A stretch of 64,000 bases of DNA from Puniceicoccaceae bacterium (GCA_902587165.1 CACIKF010000005.1:1-64000), one strand, 5' to 3'. Shown: positions 8,864 through 17,413, counted from the stretch's first letter. Notes: generated by a model from the letters alone, not told the origin. A program made the numbers and translations.

Positions 8864-9214
8864 TTTATCTCCAATGTTACTTTTAATTGTGATTGTTGGC
8901 CGATCGATAATAACGGATTCGAATAAAATAGGGTTTTTACCTGTCAAATATAGGGTCTAATCCAAAATTTGAGCAACTTTTACATGTAGGGTAAAAGGAT
9001 GTTATAAAACTTTTTTGGTAAACCAGAGATAAATTCGATAGTTCAACAAATATGCGCAGCATACATTGCGATTCTAAAATTCGCCAACAAACAGATCACG
9101 ATTCACAAGATCAATATCCGTTTAAATCGATTGGAAAGTCGATTTGGAGTTCAGGAAAAACTGTAATTTCGCTGTGCTCAAGGGCTCTAGGTAAGCTTAA
9201 CCCTCACAAACAAT
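8864..9214. other. A+T-rich intergenic region with one doubtful small ORF
   Basis: This 351-base gap contains the repeated phrase TAGGGT (three times between 8929 and 8994) and T runs. A 58-residue ORF occupies its right end (see 9052). Otherwise nothing is recognised; it probably carries the promoter for the gene at 9215. Confidence 0.35.
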
Positions 9215-9228
9215 ATGGTAGCATATAA
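9052..9228 (+). CDS. Doubtful 58-residue ORF overlapping the next gene
   Basis: It reads [20 protein letters not shown] and continues to a TAA at 9226-9228, overlapping the HTH gene at 9215 by 14 bases. The product is polar and has no recognised domain. It could be a leader peptide coupled to the HTH gene, or chance. Confidence 0.2.
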   Translation: MRSIHCDSKIRQQTDHDSQDQYPFKSIGKSIWSSGKTVISLCSRALGKLNPHKQYGSI

Positions 9229-9433
9229 ATTGCCTGAATTCACTGCAGACAACCCGGATACCCGATTAGCTACGGCGCATCAATGGGTATCTGAAAATTG
9301 CAAAGGCCGACAACTCACACTTGAAGAAATTGGAAAGATCATGGGGCTGACTCGCGAAAGAGTTCGTCAAATAGAAGCCAATGCGCTGAAAAAACTACGC
9401 CATCCGGCTCATCTTAATAAACTAAAGGAATAA
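9215..9433 (+). CDS. Sigma-70 region 4-like HTH protein
   Basis: 72 residues, almost entirely one domain. [33 protein letters not shown] is a near-canonical sigma-70 region 4 helix-turn-helix, the part that reads the -35 element. Region 2 is absent, so it cannot act as a full sigma factor. It may be a small DNA-binding regulator, or a decoy that contacts RNA polymerase beta-flap. It lies immediately upstream of the XRE/VWA operon, whose promoter has a consensus-like -35 (TTGACT), so local regulation is plausible. Confidence 0.7.
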   Translation: MVAYKLPEFTADNPDTRLATAHQWVSENCKGRQLTLEEIGKIMGLTRERVRQIEANALKKLRHPAHLNKLKE

Positions 9434-9448
9434 ATATACAACAAACTC

Positions 9449-9486
9449 TTGACTCTAAAAATATGTGTAGTATTTACTACACACTA
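9449..9486 (+). promoter_or_regulatory. Promoter overlapped by a perfect 20-bp operator palindrome
   Basis: A -35-like TTGACT (9449-9454) and a -10-like TATTTA (9471-9476) are 16 bases apart. A perfect inverted repeat, TGTGTAGTA-TT-TACTACACA (9464-9483), covers the -10. The XRE-family gene starts at 9487, just after it, so autorepression by that protein is the simplest reading. The start codon would be close to the transcription start, giving a very short or absent leader. Confidence 0.6.
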
Positions 9487-9855
9487 ATGAAAGGTTTTGG
9501 GACACATATCCGAAAGGTAAGGCTTAAGCTGGGTGAACAATCCAGGGATTGGAGCCTCCGTACTGTGGCAGGACTCGTGGGACTCGAACCTTCCTATTTG
9601 AGCAAAATAGAACGCGAAATAGAACCGCCTCCTGGAGAAGACACCATAATACGATTAGCACATACCTTAAACGAAGACGCAGACGTGCTTTTAGCCATGG
9701 CCGGTAAAGTTAGCTCCGATTTAAGAGCTATTATATGTAAGCGGCCAAAACTTTTTTCAAATCTGCTTCGGCAGTTAAAATCGATGCCTGACCATGCGAT
9801 ATTACGCATTGCAAGGGACGTAACAGATGGGGATTGGGAGATCCAAGAAAAATGA
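9487..9855 (+). CDS. XRE-family transcriptional regulator
   Basis: 122 residues from the ATG at 9487. An in-frame ATG at 9463 is rejected because it lies inside the promoter/operator. FGTHIRKVRLKLGEQSRDWSLRTVAGLVGLEPSYLSKIERE is a cro/C1-type helix-turn-helix (residues about 3-60), followed by LAHTLNEDADVLLAMAGKV, the usual second half of such repressors. The C-terminal 40 residues may dimerise. It is the first gene of an operon with the VWA protein, whose start overlaps its stop (ATGA). The operator at 9464-9483 suggests it controls its own operon. Confidence 0.8.
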   Translation: MKGFGTHIRKVRLKLGEQSRDWSLRTVAGLVGLEPSYLSKIEREIEPPPGEDTIIRLAHTLNEDADVLLAMAGKVSSDLRAIICKRPKLFSNLLRQLKSMPDHAILRIARDVTDGDWEIQEK

Positions 9856-11402
9856 TAGAACTCAAAGATAATAAACTAATCATCTCTTTTCCAGAGATCC
9901 ATGCGGACGCAAAAGCGACTATTGATTTCCAAAGGACCCTACGTGTGCCAGATGATGACAGTAACTACAGGTTGCCTCCAGGGATGGGTCAATTTGACTT
10001 AAGGCATATTGAGGATTATGCGGACAAACTCCCGAGCGAGAGTGTGAAACGCGGAGGTGTTCTGATGCCAATGTATCAGTCTGAGGCTTTATGGATCGAT
10101 TTTTCGGGACGCTATCCAATCGCAGTAAAGATTGGAACGGGAAAGATTAACGCAATTAGTGGAGAATCTTGGTCAAGTGGGATAAAGCATCCTAGACAGG
10201 TATCCGAGGCAAATTCTGGAAAAGCAAATCAAGAAAAGCAGAATTATGTAGTGATCCCAGAGCAGCCTTGGTTGGATGGATATTGCGCAGAAGAAGCAGT
10301 TATTCGGCAGTTTGTAGCAATGCCTTTAGGGGGCGGTATGACAGTAGAAGAACAACTCAATCCAGGATCTGAATTCGGAGGAATGCAAATTGAGGCGTTT
10401 CCTTTGCGACCAGAAAAATGGGAAGCGATGGAAAGGGAGCGGATTGCGCGTGAAAAATATGAAGCTGAACATAGAATCCTCTATTCTCGTTGTATGCTAC
10501 CAAGGAATGAGATTTTTTGTGATGATTTATCAATGGGAATTGCTAAGGGCGGACGAATTGAGCAGGAAATTTACGAGGATAAATTTGATGCCAATGATTG
10601 GGATTTATCCTGCTCTACGCGTTGCTGGGTTCATCTCTGCAACAGTGAATCATGGGAACAAATTACCGGTGAAAAGCCTCCGCATAAACCATTCTCCGCC
10701 AAAGAATATATCCAAGAAGGTCTACCTTGGTTTGACTACTATTCGGACAATAAGGGGATACTGCCGAGTAAGGTTTTGAAAGGTGTGAAATCAGTATCTG
10801 AATTTTTCAAATCAAGATCTAGCAAGAGCGTAGAAGGATCCACAGAGATCATTTTCATTTTGGACAGAAGTGGATCCATGGCTAGCATGTCAGATGAGGC
10901 TAAATCTGGCTTTAATAGCTTTGTTAAAAGCCAGCTGGAGTGCGAAGGGGATGCTCGTCTTTCTTTAACGCTCTTTGACCATGAATATACGCCAGTTATA
11001 CAAAGTGTGCCCCTGGATTCAGTGCCCGAGCTAGATGACACAAACTACGAGCCTAGAGGAACAACTGCTCTTCTAGATGCAGTGGGTCGTAGTATCCATG
11101 ATTTCAAGCAAGGCTTACAAAAGAACCCCAAGGCTGACGCATCCAAGCGCGTAATCGTTGTGGTTCTTACCGATGGTCTAGAGAACGCTAGCAAAGATTA
11201 TGATTACAAGCGCGTTAAGGATCTTATTGATCAGCAAAAGAAACAGGGATGGGAGTTTCTTTTTCTAGCTTCGGATCTCGAATCCTCTGAAGACGCCGAA
11301 AACTTTGGCTTCGATGACTCCGAAACAAGTGTTCACAAATCAGTCATTGCAAGCATGGCATATGCTGCCGATGAGGTGAAAGCATTTCGTAAAAAAATAT
11401 AA
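9852..11402 (+). CDS. VWA-domain protein with conserved N-terminal domain
   Basis: 516 residues from the ATG overlapping the XRE stop. Residues 1-310 form a domain with the signatures PMYQSEALWIDF, YPIAVKIGTGKINAISGE, PEQPWLDG and RQEIYED-like GGRIEQEIYED; I recall similar proteins in actinomycetes and others, but their function is not known to me. Residues about 330-515 are a von Willebrand A domain with an intact MIDAS: DRSGS near residue 337, a GTTALLDAVG threonine loop, and VVVLTDGLEN. There is no signal peptide, so it is cytoplasmic. VWA proteins usually assemble or activate partners in a metal-dependent way; here the partners may be the neighbouring gene products. Confidence 0.75.
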   Translation: MIELKDNKLIISFPEIHADAKATIDFQRTLRVPDDDSNYRLPPGMGQFDLRHIEDYADKLPSESVKRGGVLMPMYQSEALWIDFSGRYPIAVKIGTGKINAISGESWSSGIKHPRQVSEANSGKANQEKQNYVVIPEQPWLDGYCAEEAVIRQFVAMPLGGGMTVEEQLNPGSEFGGMQIEAFPLRPEKWEAMERERIAREKYEAEHRILYSRCMLPRNEIFCDDLSMGIAKGGRIEQEIYEDKFDANDWDLSCSTRCWVHLCNSESWEQITGEKPPHKPFSAKEYIQEGLPWFDYYSDNKGILPSKVLKGVKSVSEFFKSRSSKSVEGSTEIIFILDRSGSMASMSDEAKSGFNSFVKSQLECEGDARLSLTLFDHEYTPVIQSVPLDSVPELDDTNYEPRGTTALLDAVGRSIHDFKQGLQKNPKADASKRVIVVVLTDGLENASKDYDYKRVKDLIDQQKKQGWEFLFLASDLESSEDAENFGFDDSETSVHKSVIASMAYAADEVKAFRKKI

Positions 11403-11418
11403 TAACCAAAAATAAATC

Positions 11419-11598
11419 ATGAGAAAACTTATATCCATTATCTGCGCTCTAGCCGTATTCGGCTTTTGGATGAATATCGTTGGTAATCCTCACGTTGTTG
11501 AAACTGCCATCGGTTTAATAATTGCCATAGTAGTCGGATTTTTTGTGAACAAAGGACTAAAGCAGACCTTCTCGGGCAAAAGAAAAAATAATAGTTAA
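11419..11598 (+). CDS. Small membrane protein
   Basis: 59 residues. An N-terminal hydrophobic segment (LISIICALAVFGFWMNIV) and a second one (VVETAIGLIIAIVVGFFV), then a basic tail (NKGLKQTFSGKRKNNS), predict a two-helix inner-membrane hairpin. It lies 16 bases after the VWA gene and 13 before the next, clearly within the same operon. No family is recognised. Its place beside a cytoplasmic VWA protein suggests a membrane anchor or effector, which is inference. Confidence 0.6.
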   Translation: MRKLISIICALAVFGFWMNIVGNPHVVETAIGLIIAIVVGFFVNKGLKQTFSGKRKNNS

Positions 11599-11611
11599 CC
11601 CATCAAGACGT

Positions 11612-12343
11612 ATGGATAATAAAGAAGCAGCAAACATTCTTAGATCTCTGGCTGATGGTAAAAATCCAGAGAACGGCTTGGAATTAGATAATAATGATGT
11701 CCTGCTCCAACCTAATGTGAAGAAAGCGCTCTCTTTGGGGTACGATTCTCTAAAGGTCATGAAAAAAAAGAGAAAACTGCCTGACAGTGCTGGGAAGCGA
11801 TGGCAGACTGTAGAAGATAATCAGCTAGCTTCGGAGTATCGCTCAAACGTGAGTATTCAAGAAATGGCAAAGATCCATCAGCGAACGACAGTTGCTATAA
11901 GCTCAAGGCTTGTGAAACTCGGACTCATGGAAGATCGTTACACTGATCCAAGGTGTCTGGAAGGTGACTATGACAAGAGTAAATCTAACATTGCATTACA
12001 AAATAGAGGGAAGTCGACCGAAAGTGAGGCAAAGATGCGGACAATAGAGGAGGTTAATAATGCAAAGGATAAGCTGAACCAAGAAAATGATGGGCCTAAG
12101 TGTCATAATTACCCCCAGAGAGATAACCACATCGACAAAGATGAAGAGCCTGATGAAACGCTAACAAAAGAACCTACCACACACGGTGCGGCTACAATTG
12201 AGAAGATAATTGGTAGAAATCCTAATGAAGAGGTAAGGCACTATGACGTTCGTCCTGTAGGAGATACTCTGATGGGTGGAACTAGAGAAGATACCAAGCG
12301 TCTCAGAGCTGGTAATTATGGAGAAATAGCCAACCGAAAATAA
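11612..12343 (+). CDS. Myb/SANT-like HTH protein with disordered tail
   Basis: 243 residues. KRWQTVEDNQLASEYRSNVSIQEMAKIHQRTTVAISSRLVKLGLM (about residues 65-112) is a bacterial Myb/SANT-like helix-turn-helix of the 'W..eED..L' type, in which the third helix (TVAISSRL) reads DNA. The N-terminal 50 residues resemble short 'ANILRSLADGKNPENG' motifs. The C-terminal 110 residues are polar and probably disordered. It is the last gene of the XRE-VWA operon, before an approximately 130-base gap and the convergent excisionase-integrase pair. Confidence 0.55.
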   Translation: MDNKEAANILRSLADGKNPENGLELDNNDVLLQPNVKKALSLGYDSLKVMKKKRKLPDSAGKRWQTVEDNQLASEYRSNVSIQEMAKIHQRTTVAISSRLVKLGLMEDRYTDPRCLEGDYDKSKSNIALQNRGKSTESEAKMRTIEEVNNAKDKLNQENDGPKCHNYPQRDNHIDKDEEPDETLTKEPTTHGAATIEKIIGRNPNEEVRHYDVRPVGDTLMGGTREDTKRLRAGNYGEIANRK

Positions 12344-12478
12344 GAGATCCTGTTTTCAACTCAAAATTCATCAGTAAAGTTTTCATGGAGGGTCTCATAA
12401 AAGCGCTTCGGTGCGGATGTGCCTTGCATTTTTTTACTACAGGAAGGACCCAAGGTGGCGGGGGTGCCTACTCCATAC

Positions 12479-12727
12479 TCAGCGCCTAATCTTTATGCCG
12501 CCTGTTTGTAGTGATTCAAGATAGGCATCCGCCTGCACAATAGGAATGCGCAGACAGCGTTTGCCTAAACGAACGCTTGGTATGACTCCATCTTTAATCA
12601 AATAGTCTAAATGCCTTTTACTAATCGAATAACGCTCTGCTATTTGCGCTCGGGTTGCATAGATTGGCGCAGCATTCGAAAGAGTTCGATGCTGCACGCT
12701 TCTGAAACTATGCTTTGAGGTAGGCAT
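12479..12727 (-). CDS. Excisionase-family HTH protein
   Basis: 82 residues. ATRAQIAERYSISKRHLDYLIKDGVIPSVRLGKRCLRIPIVQADAYLES is a MerR/HTH_17 winged helix typical of excisionases and recombination directionality factors. It lies just downstream of the integrase gene on the same strand, the usual int-xis pairing, and probably directs excision of the left island. It is separated from the integrase by 117 bases containing no gene. Confidence 0.75.
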   Translation of the reverse strand: MPTSKHSFRSVQHRTLSNAAPIYATRAQIAERYSISKRHLDYLIKDGVIPSVRLGKRCLRIPIVQADAYLESLQTGGIKIRR

Positions 12728-12844
12728 TTCGTTGCCAACATACCACCATTTGGATCGATTAATGGCAAACGGCGTATAGGAAACTGTTAAAAAAATTCTC
12801 TCTGAATCGATTAATTTTTCCTATTCTGCGCAATCGCTCACTAT

Positions 12845-14098
12845 TTATTCACCAATAATTTGCCTGACCTCGGAAAACGAAATCAATTGATTTGCGCCTT
12901 GTAGCTTCTTGTGCTCATTCGGTCGAATCTTCCAGAACTCCAATGCGTCTTTTTTACGCACTGCGTTTCTGTAGTTGGTAAAGAGCACTTCATCTGTCTC
13001 GTGTCCCATAATTGATCGAGTGGCGTTGACATCACCGAAAGCCTGCAGGTGATAGGATGCGAACGACTTCCTGAGCTGGTCTTTACCGCTCTTTGAAATG
13101 CCCGCTTTGTGCCGAATCGCTTTGATCTTTCGATCCCAATTGGGCGGGCAAATTGACATGGATTCACCTTTGTCTGCTTCGGCAAATTTAAGCCATGCAA
13201 TCAGTGTTTCCGGCATAGCGATTTCACGGCTGCGGTCGGTTTTAGCAGCAGTGTTGGCAATAAAGAGCGTGCCTTCTTCCAAATCAAGATTTCGCCATGT
13301 GAGTCGTTTGATCTCAGCAGGCCTGACACCGGCAAAAAGCATAATGCAAACGGCACTTAGTGCGTCGCTAGAATTCACCTTTAAGTTATCGGGCAAAGAC
13401 GTATCACTAGTTAAATCCGCACAAGCAGCAATCAGTTGGCGTGATTCCCTAATGGTCAGTATAGCAACCGGTCCCTTGCGCCCACGCGAACGCTTTTCAA
13501 TTCCTTTACATGGGTTGTGGTCGATCCAGGCAGGCGAACGCTTCTGTGCCATGCTAAAGAGTGGCGAGAGCGTGCGCAGTGCATTATCAAATGTACTTGG
13601 ATTCGGAAAATGCTGCTCGAGCACTTTCTCAATCCTTTCACCCGTAATGTCCCGCAGGTTCGTTTGCCCAAGCACCTGAGCAACTTTTCCAATAATGCGC
13701 TCAATTGAATATAGGTAGGTCTTTCGGTGATCCTGCCGGCTTTGGCGATACGCATCAAAAGCAGCCTCAAAGCTTACGGATGCACTTCTTACCCTAGCCT
13801 GCTCGACGAATGCATTGGCGATAGAAGAAAGGCTATCCTCGATCCCAGCAGAGAGTAGAATCTCATGTGCCTTTTGTGCATCGGTTGCCAAATCCGCATC
13901 AATCTTCCGACTCTTAGCGCCCCACTCCTCAAGCATGGCCTTCAGCCTTTCAGCTTCAATGTCAGCCTGCCTTTTTGTTTTGAAATATTTTCGTTCTCGC
14001 TTCCCGCTAAGGGAGTATTTTTTAGGAATGGATAAGCGCCAGCGATTTCTGTTCTCATCGAAGACAGGGGTGATCCGTGGAGCTTTTTTTTTGGACAT
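12845..14098 (-). CDS. Tyrosine site-specific integrase of the left island
   Basis: 417 residues. An N-terminal arm-binding region (RWRLSIPKKYSLSGKRERKYFKTKRQADIEAERL) is followed by a core-binding SAM-like domain, then the catalytic domain: FAGVRPAEIKRLTW gives the first arginine near residue 258, LRKSFASYHL the second near 346, MGHETDE the histidine near 365, and NYRN the tyrosine near 374. The usual HxxR is QLRK here, so the first histidine of the R-H-R triad is replaced by Q. The gene starts about 100 bases from the tRNA-Thr att copy at 14203-14292, which is its likely target site. Confidence 0.9.
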   Translation of the reverse strand: MSKKKAPRITPVFDENRNRWRLSIPKKYSLSGKRERKYFKTKRQADIEAERLKAMLEEWGAKSRKIDADLATDAQKAHEILLSAGIEDSLSSIANAFVEQARVRSASVSFEAAFDAYRQSRQDHRKTYLYSIERIIGKVAQVLGQTNLRDITGERIEKVLEQHFPNPSTFDNALRTLSPLFSMAQKRSPAWIDHNPCKGIEKRSRGRKGPVAILTIRESRQLIAACADLTSDTSLPDNLKVNSSDALSAVCIMLFAGVRPAEIKRLTWRNLDLEEGTLFIANTAAKTDRSREIAMPETLIAWLKFAEADKGESMSICPPNWDRKIKAIRHKAGISKSGKDQLRKSFASYHLQAFGDVNATRSIMGHETDEVLFTNYRNAVRKKDALEFWKIRPNEHKKLQGANQLISFSEVRQIIGE

Positions 14099-14430
14099 TT
14101 TCGATTAGTAGCAAAATAAAAAGTGCCCAAAAGTGCCTAATATACAAGCATATTGGTGCATTTTAGTGCGATTCCTTGCAACTTAGTTGCCTTTGATCAG
14201 GACACAAAAAATCCCTTAAATTGTTGTTTTTAAGGGATTTAAAATGGAGCCACCTGTCAGAGTCGAACTGACGACCTGATGATTACAAATCATTAGGTAT
14301 GTTATTTGTTAAATTGTCCTATTTTTGGTTTTATTAAGTAATTTTAGCCAAATAAGGTTAATATTTGTAGACAATTGGTGCATTTTAGTATCACTTAGGA
14401 ACTTAAAAGTGGCTAAGTAATGGCTAAGTA
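14099..14430. other. Inner attachment region between two integrases
   Basis: This gap holds the inner att copy (14203-14292), two copies of ATTGGTGCATTTTAGT (14152-14167 and 14374-14389) placed on either side of it, and the start of a TGGCTAAGT array. The two flanking integrase genes diverge from it. No protein gene is visible. Confidence 0.7.
14203..14292. repeat. att direct repeat, inner copy (tRNA-Thr 3' fragment plus terminator)
   Basis: It is 90 bases long and matches 22191-22280 with one mismatch. It holds the tRNA terminator hairpin (14205-14240) and the 3' 48 bases of the tRNA-Thr gene, minus strand, from CCA into the anticodon loop (14245-14292). The match stops at the anticodon loop, where integrases of this type often cross over. 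It has no 5' half, so it is not a functional tRNA. Confidence 0.9.
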
Positions 14431-14440
14431 ATGGCTAAGT
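14410..14440 (+). repeat. Three tandem TGGCTAAGT repeats, 11-base period
   Basis: Copies lie at 14410-14418, 14421-14429 and 14432-14440. The last overlaps the start codon of the integrase gene. Matching motifs sit at the other end of the element (22144-22171), so they look like arm-type integrase binding sites that may also let the integrase repress itself. Confidence 0.65.
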
Positions 14441-15678
14441 CTAATAAATTATCAAAAAATCATAAGGACTATTGGCGCACCCGTGTAGCTAAACTTGGTT
14501 ACAAGGACATACGCACTGGCAAGAAAGTCTATGCAAGAGATTATTCAGTCAGAATAGCTCATAAAAAGAGGCGTGAAATATTCCCATTACATACCTCAAA
14601 CCAGAAGGTTGCGGGAGACGAAGCATCTCGCATTTATAATTACCTAATCATAAATGGCTGGGATTTAACCTTAGATAAATTCAAAGGCACAGAAGAGCAA
14701 GTTGCAGAAATATCTACTGTAGGTGATTTGATCAAATGCGCCAAGAGGATGTCCTCGGTCAGCCCCATGACGTTTAGGCAGTATGCGGGAGCGTTAAGAC
14801 GAGTTGTTTCTTCAGCAAAAGGATTCAATTCTAAAGACAAAAAAAGATTTCGACCTGACGTCGATGGCAACGACAAGTGGCAGGCTAAGATTGATTCGGT
14901 AAAACTAGAATCAATTACATCTGATTTGATTATAAGCTGGCGCAACCAAGAGTTGGATGGGCTTAATCCCAGCGATCGTAGATCAAGACAGACAACCATC
15001 AACAGCACTCTCAATCAGGCTAGGTCACTTTGGAAATACTGCGACTTCCCTAACCCATTTAAAGATTTGAAATGGAAGCAGACTACAAAGCGATTCAAAC
15101 CTCAAATAGATGCTTCTGCCCTTCTATTCTTAGCAAAAGATGAGCTTGAGAAGGACTACTTTGAGCAATACAAGGCCCTAACCTTATGTTTATTTTTAGG
15201 TTTACGTCGATCTGAGGCTGATTGTTTAACATGGGACCAAGTAGATTTTTCTACACAAAAAGTAAGAATTGATAATACGGATTACTTTAAGCCTAAGTCT
15301 GAAGACGCTATTCGTGAAATTCCAATACCGAGGTCTCTTTTTGAAAACATTGATTATTGGAAGAGTATTTCAGACGAAATTTTTGTCCTTAGTGGAGGGC
15401 TTGCTAAGCCCAACTGCTCTTACGATTATTACCGCGCAAACGCTACCTGGAAGCCGCTGCTCAAGTGGCTTAGGTCAAAGGGTCTAGAAGCTAAGAAACC
15501 CCTTCATGATGTTAGAAAATTAGCTGGCTCATTAATGTATGAGAATCACGACATTTACGCAGCACAAAGATTTCTAGGTCACTCAGATATTAGAACTACA
15601 ATTTCGAGCTATATTCATGAAGGTGAAAAATCATTTGATATTATACCTGAGAGGCCTCGGCCTAAGTTAGTCTCCTAG
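14431..15678 (+). CDS. Tyrosine site-specific integrase of the 8-kb element
   Basis: 415 residues. A basic N-terminus (MAKSNKLSKNHKDYWRTRVAKLGY) contains a strand-rich arm-binding region. The catalytic domain has LFLGLRRSEADCLTW (arginine near residue 258), LHDVRKLAG (the HxxR motif, near 360), FLGHSDIRTTISSYIHEG (histidine near 384, tyrosine near 394). The full R-H-R-H-Y set is present. It differs clearly from the integrase at 12845, so the two islands have different recombinases using the same tRNA. The ATG lies within the third TGGCTAAGT repeat. Confidence 0.9.
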   Translation: MAKSNKLSKNHKDYWRTRVAKLGYKDIRTGKKVYARDYSVRIAHKKRREIFPLHTSNQKVAGDEASRIYNYLIINGWDLTLDKFKGTEEQVAEISTVGDLIKCAKRMSSVSPMTFRQYAGALRRVVSSAKGFNSKDKKRFRPDVDGNDKWQAKIDSVKLESITSDLIISWRNQELDGLNPSDRRSRQTTINSTLNQARSLWKYCDFPNPFKDLKWKQTTKRFKPQIDASALLFLAKDELEKDYFEQYKALTLCLFLGLRRSEADCLTWDQVDFSTQKVRIDNTDYFKPKSEDAIREIPIPRSLFENIDYWKSISDEIFVLSGGLAKPNCSYDYYRANATWKPLLKWLRSKGLEAKKPLHDVRKLAGSLMYENHDIYAAQRFLGHSDIRTTISSYIHEGEKSFDIIPERPRPKLVS

Positions 15679-15837
15679 TCTCTTGACCTGCTATTGGGGT
15701 ATATTGGTGCAAGTTCCCGCCAGAAGTGAACCCCCCATGATATAATAATCCCAGACCTATCAATTAGGAGCTGATTTTAATTTAGCAGAGTAATTCTACT
15801 TTGCGTCAGTTACCCTAATTTGCATGGGCAAATTATT

Positions 15838-16029
15838 ATGAGAAATACAGGAGAACTATTAATGAAGCCTGATGAAGTTTGCAGGCTTTTGGGTATTAGC
15901 AAAAAGACACTGCTAAAATATAAAAACGAAGGAAAGCTTGGCGTGGTGATGATCAATGCGAGGACGTTTCGCTATAAATATCAGGACGTTCAATCGATGA
16001 TTGATGATAGTGAAAGGAGGGCAGCTTAA
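15838..16029 (+). CDS. AlpA/excisionase-like HTH protein
   Basis: 63 residues from ATG 15838; a TTG at 15820 would extend it by six. MKPDEVCRLLGISKKTLLKYKNEGKLGVVMINARTFRYKYQDVQSMIDD is a HTH_17 winged-helix domain of the AlpA/excisionase group, which in satellites acts as excision factor or activator. Its TAA overlaps the ATG of the next gene (TAATG at 16027-16031), so this and the next two genes form a translationally coupled operon. Confidence 0.75.
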   Translation: MRNTGELLMKPDEVCRLLGISKKTLLKYKNEGKLGVVMINARTFRYKYQDVQSMIDDSERRAA

Positions 16030-16391
16030 TGGATTACGGAACCTTCTTATATCCTCGCTTACACAAGCAAGGCCCTTGGGTCCTACAAACAGACCGAAAG
16101 GAAATCATCGATCTGATGCAAGAGAGACACTGGAATGCCAAGTCTTCCTGGCGACAGTGTCTTTCGGGAACGTCTTTCGGTTTCACCCGAAGCTTCGATT
16201 CCGCTAGGAACGCTAAAGAATCAATAACCAGGATTCTGAGCAAACTTGCTACAGATTCTTTTGAATTCATCGAACTAGGTGATGGTAAGGGATGGGAAAT
16301 CAAAATCGCTTTAAGCCCCAAAATGAAGAAAAATCATTTTGCATCATGCACGGGAATTAATTCGGAACCTGAACTAAAGGATGCCGCCTGA
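16029..16391 (+). CDS. Hypothetical protein between HTH and primase-like genes
   Basis: 120 residues, soluble, unknown. The middle (ARNAKESITRILSKLATDSFEFIELGDGKGWEIKIALSP) could be a small alpha/beta or winged-helix domain. Start and stop both overlap neighbouring genes (TAATG and TGATG). In satellite-type elements this position often holds a replication accessory or regulatory protein; nothing in the sequence proves that here. Confidence 0.65.
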   Translation: MDYGTFLYPRLHKQGPWVLQTDRKEIIDLMQERHWNAKSSWRQCLSGTSFGFTRSFDSARNAKESITRILSKLATDSFEFIELGDGKGWEIKIALSPKMKKNHFASCTGINSEPELKDAA

Positions 16392-17413
16392 TGGATAATA
16401 AAGAAATATTCAGAAGAATTGCCGCTGCTTGCTCGACCTCCGATCCATTACGGATAGCTGGCGTCAGCATCTCAGACGGCAAGGGAAATTCAGTTCAGGA
16501 ACCAAGGATGGGTAAGAGTTATTGCTCACCCCTAAGAGACGATAAGAATCCATCCTTTACCTTTTACACAGGCAGGAAGGGAGACGTTCGTTTCAAGGAT
16601 CACGGAACAGGTAAATCAGGAAGTATGATTAATCTGTTATCTGAGTTACTCTCGGTTACTTGTGCCTGCGCAGCAGAAAAGATTGACGAGCATTTAAAGC
16701 TCGGACTCTGGCAGAAGCCTAAACCTAGATCAGGATCCAAACATTCTGGACCGAGGCACCTTAAGATTAGACCCATCCAAGAAATGGATGCAGAAATGAT
16801 CTCAAAGTCTGTGGGTCAGGACTGCCGAGAAGCCATTAATGTGCTTGAACGTATTGAAATGCTTGGAGTCGGGAAGGTCTACCTGAAGGGAACCTACGGT
16901 GAGGAGGATTGCTTCTTTTTGTACGATGAAGCAGCTTCACTAGCTCGGGTACGTAAACTTGATGGAAGTAAAATCCTGAACGCCAAGAGCGTTTGCCCCA
17001 AAGGTTACTGCAACGGGCCGTTGGGCATCAGCAAACTTCAGTCCGATCTGAACGAGATTCGAGTGATGGAGGGGGAAAAAGATACCCTGGCTGTATGTGC
17101 AGCTAATCCAGAAATGGATTACAATCCCATTTGTATGACTGGAGTTACCGCATCCTTCGGGAACTATGCTGAAGCTACTAAAGGTAGCTTAGTTACTATC
17201 TACGCACAGAACGATGAACCTGGATTAGATGCCGCTAGTCGATGGGCCAGAGAAATTAAACCCTACGCAGAAGATGTTTTTGTTAGAGTCCCCTCACAGC
17301 AGGGAATCGACTGGGCTGATTTACTTTCATCTGATTGTACAGGTGGAGGCTTCGATGAGTACAGTGGAGAATCTTTAGTTCTTTTTTGTGGGGACTACGG
17401 AAAGGTTGCTTAG
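16391..17413 (+). CDS. TOPRIM primase-like replication protein
   Basis: 340 residues. The N-terminal part has YCSPLRDDKNPSFTFYTGRKGDVRFKDHGTG, the usual core of the DnaG/phage-primase N-terminal domain but without a clear Zn-binding CHC2 set. Residues about 215-320 form a TOPRIM domain: RVMEGEKDTLAV supplies the glutamate, and IYAQNDEPGLDAASRW has a D-x-x-G variant of the DxD motif. No helicase domain follows, so the host or a helper must supply one. Its start overlaps the upstream stop. A large A+T-rich hairpin follows at once and may be the origin it acts on. Confidence 0.75.
   Translation: MDNKEIFRRIAAACSTSDPLRIAGVSISDGKGNSVQEPRMGKSYCSPLRDDKNPSFTFYTGRKGDVRFKDHGTGKSGSMINLLSELLSVTCACAAEKIDEHLKLGLWQKPKPRSGSKHSGPRHLKIRPIQEMDAEMISKSVGQDCREAINVLERIEMLGVGKVYLKGTYGEEDCFFLYDEAASLARVRKLDGSKILNAKSVCPKGYCNGPLGISKLQSDLNEIRVMEGEKDTLAVCAANPEMDYNPICMTGVTASFGNYAEATKGSLVTIYAQNDEPGLDAASRWAREIKPYAEDVFVRVPSQQGIDWADLLSSDCTGGGFDEYSGESLVLFCGDYGKVA

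Noticed and set aside
9463-9486. Earlier ATG for the XRE gene
   Set aside because: It would place the start codon inside the promoter and operator.
14245-14292. A second tRNA-Thr gene
   Set aside because: Only the 3' 48 bases match; the 5' acceptor strand and D arm are missing, so it is an att copy.
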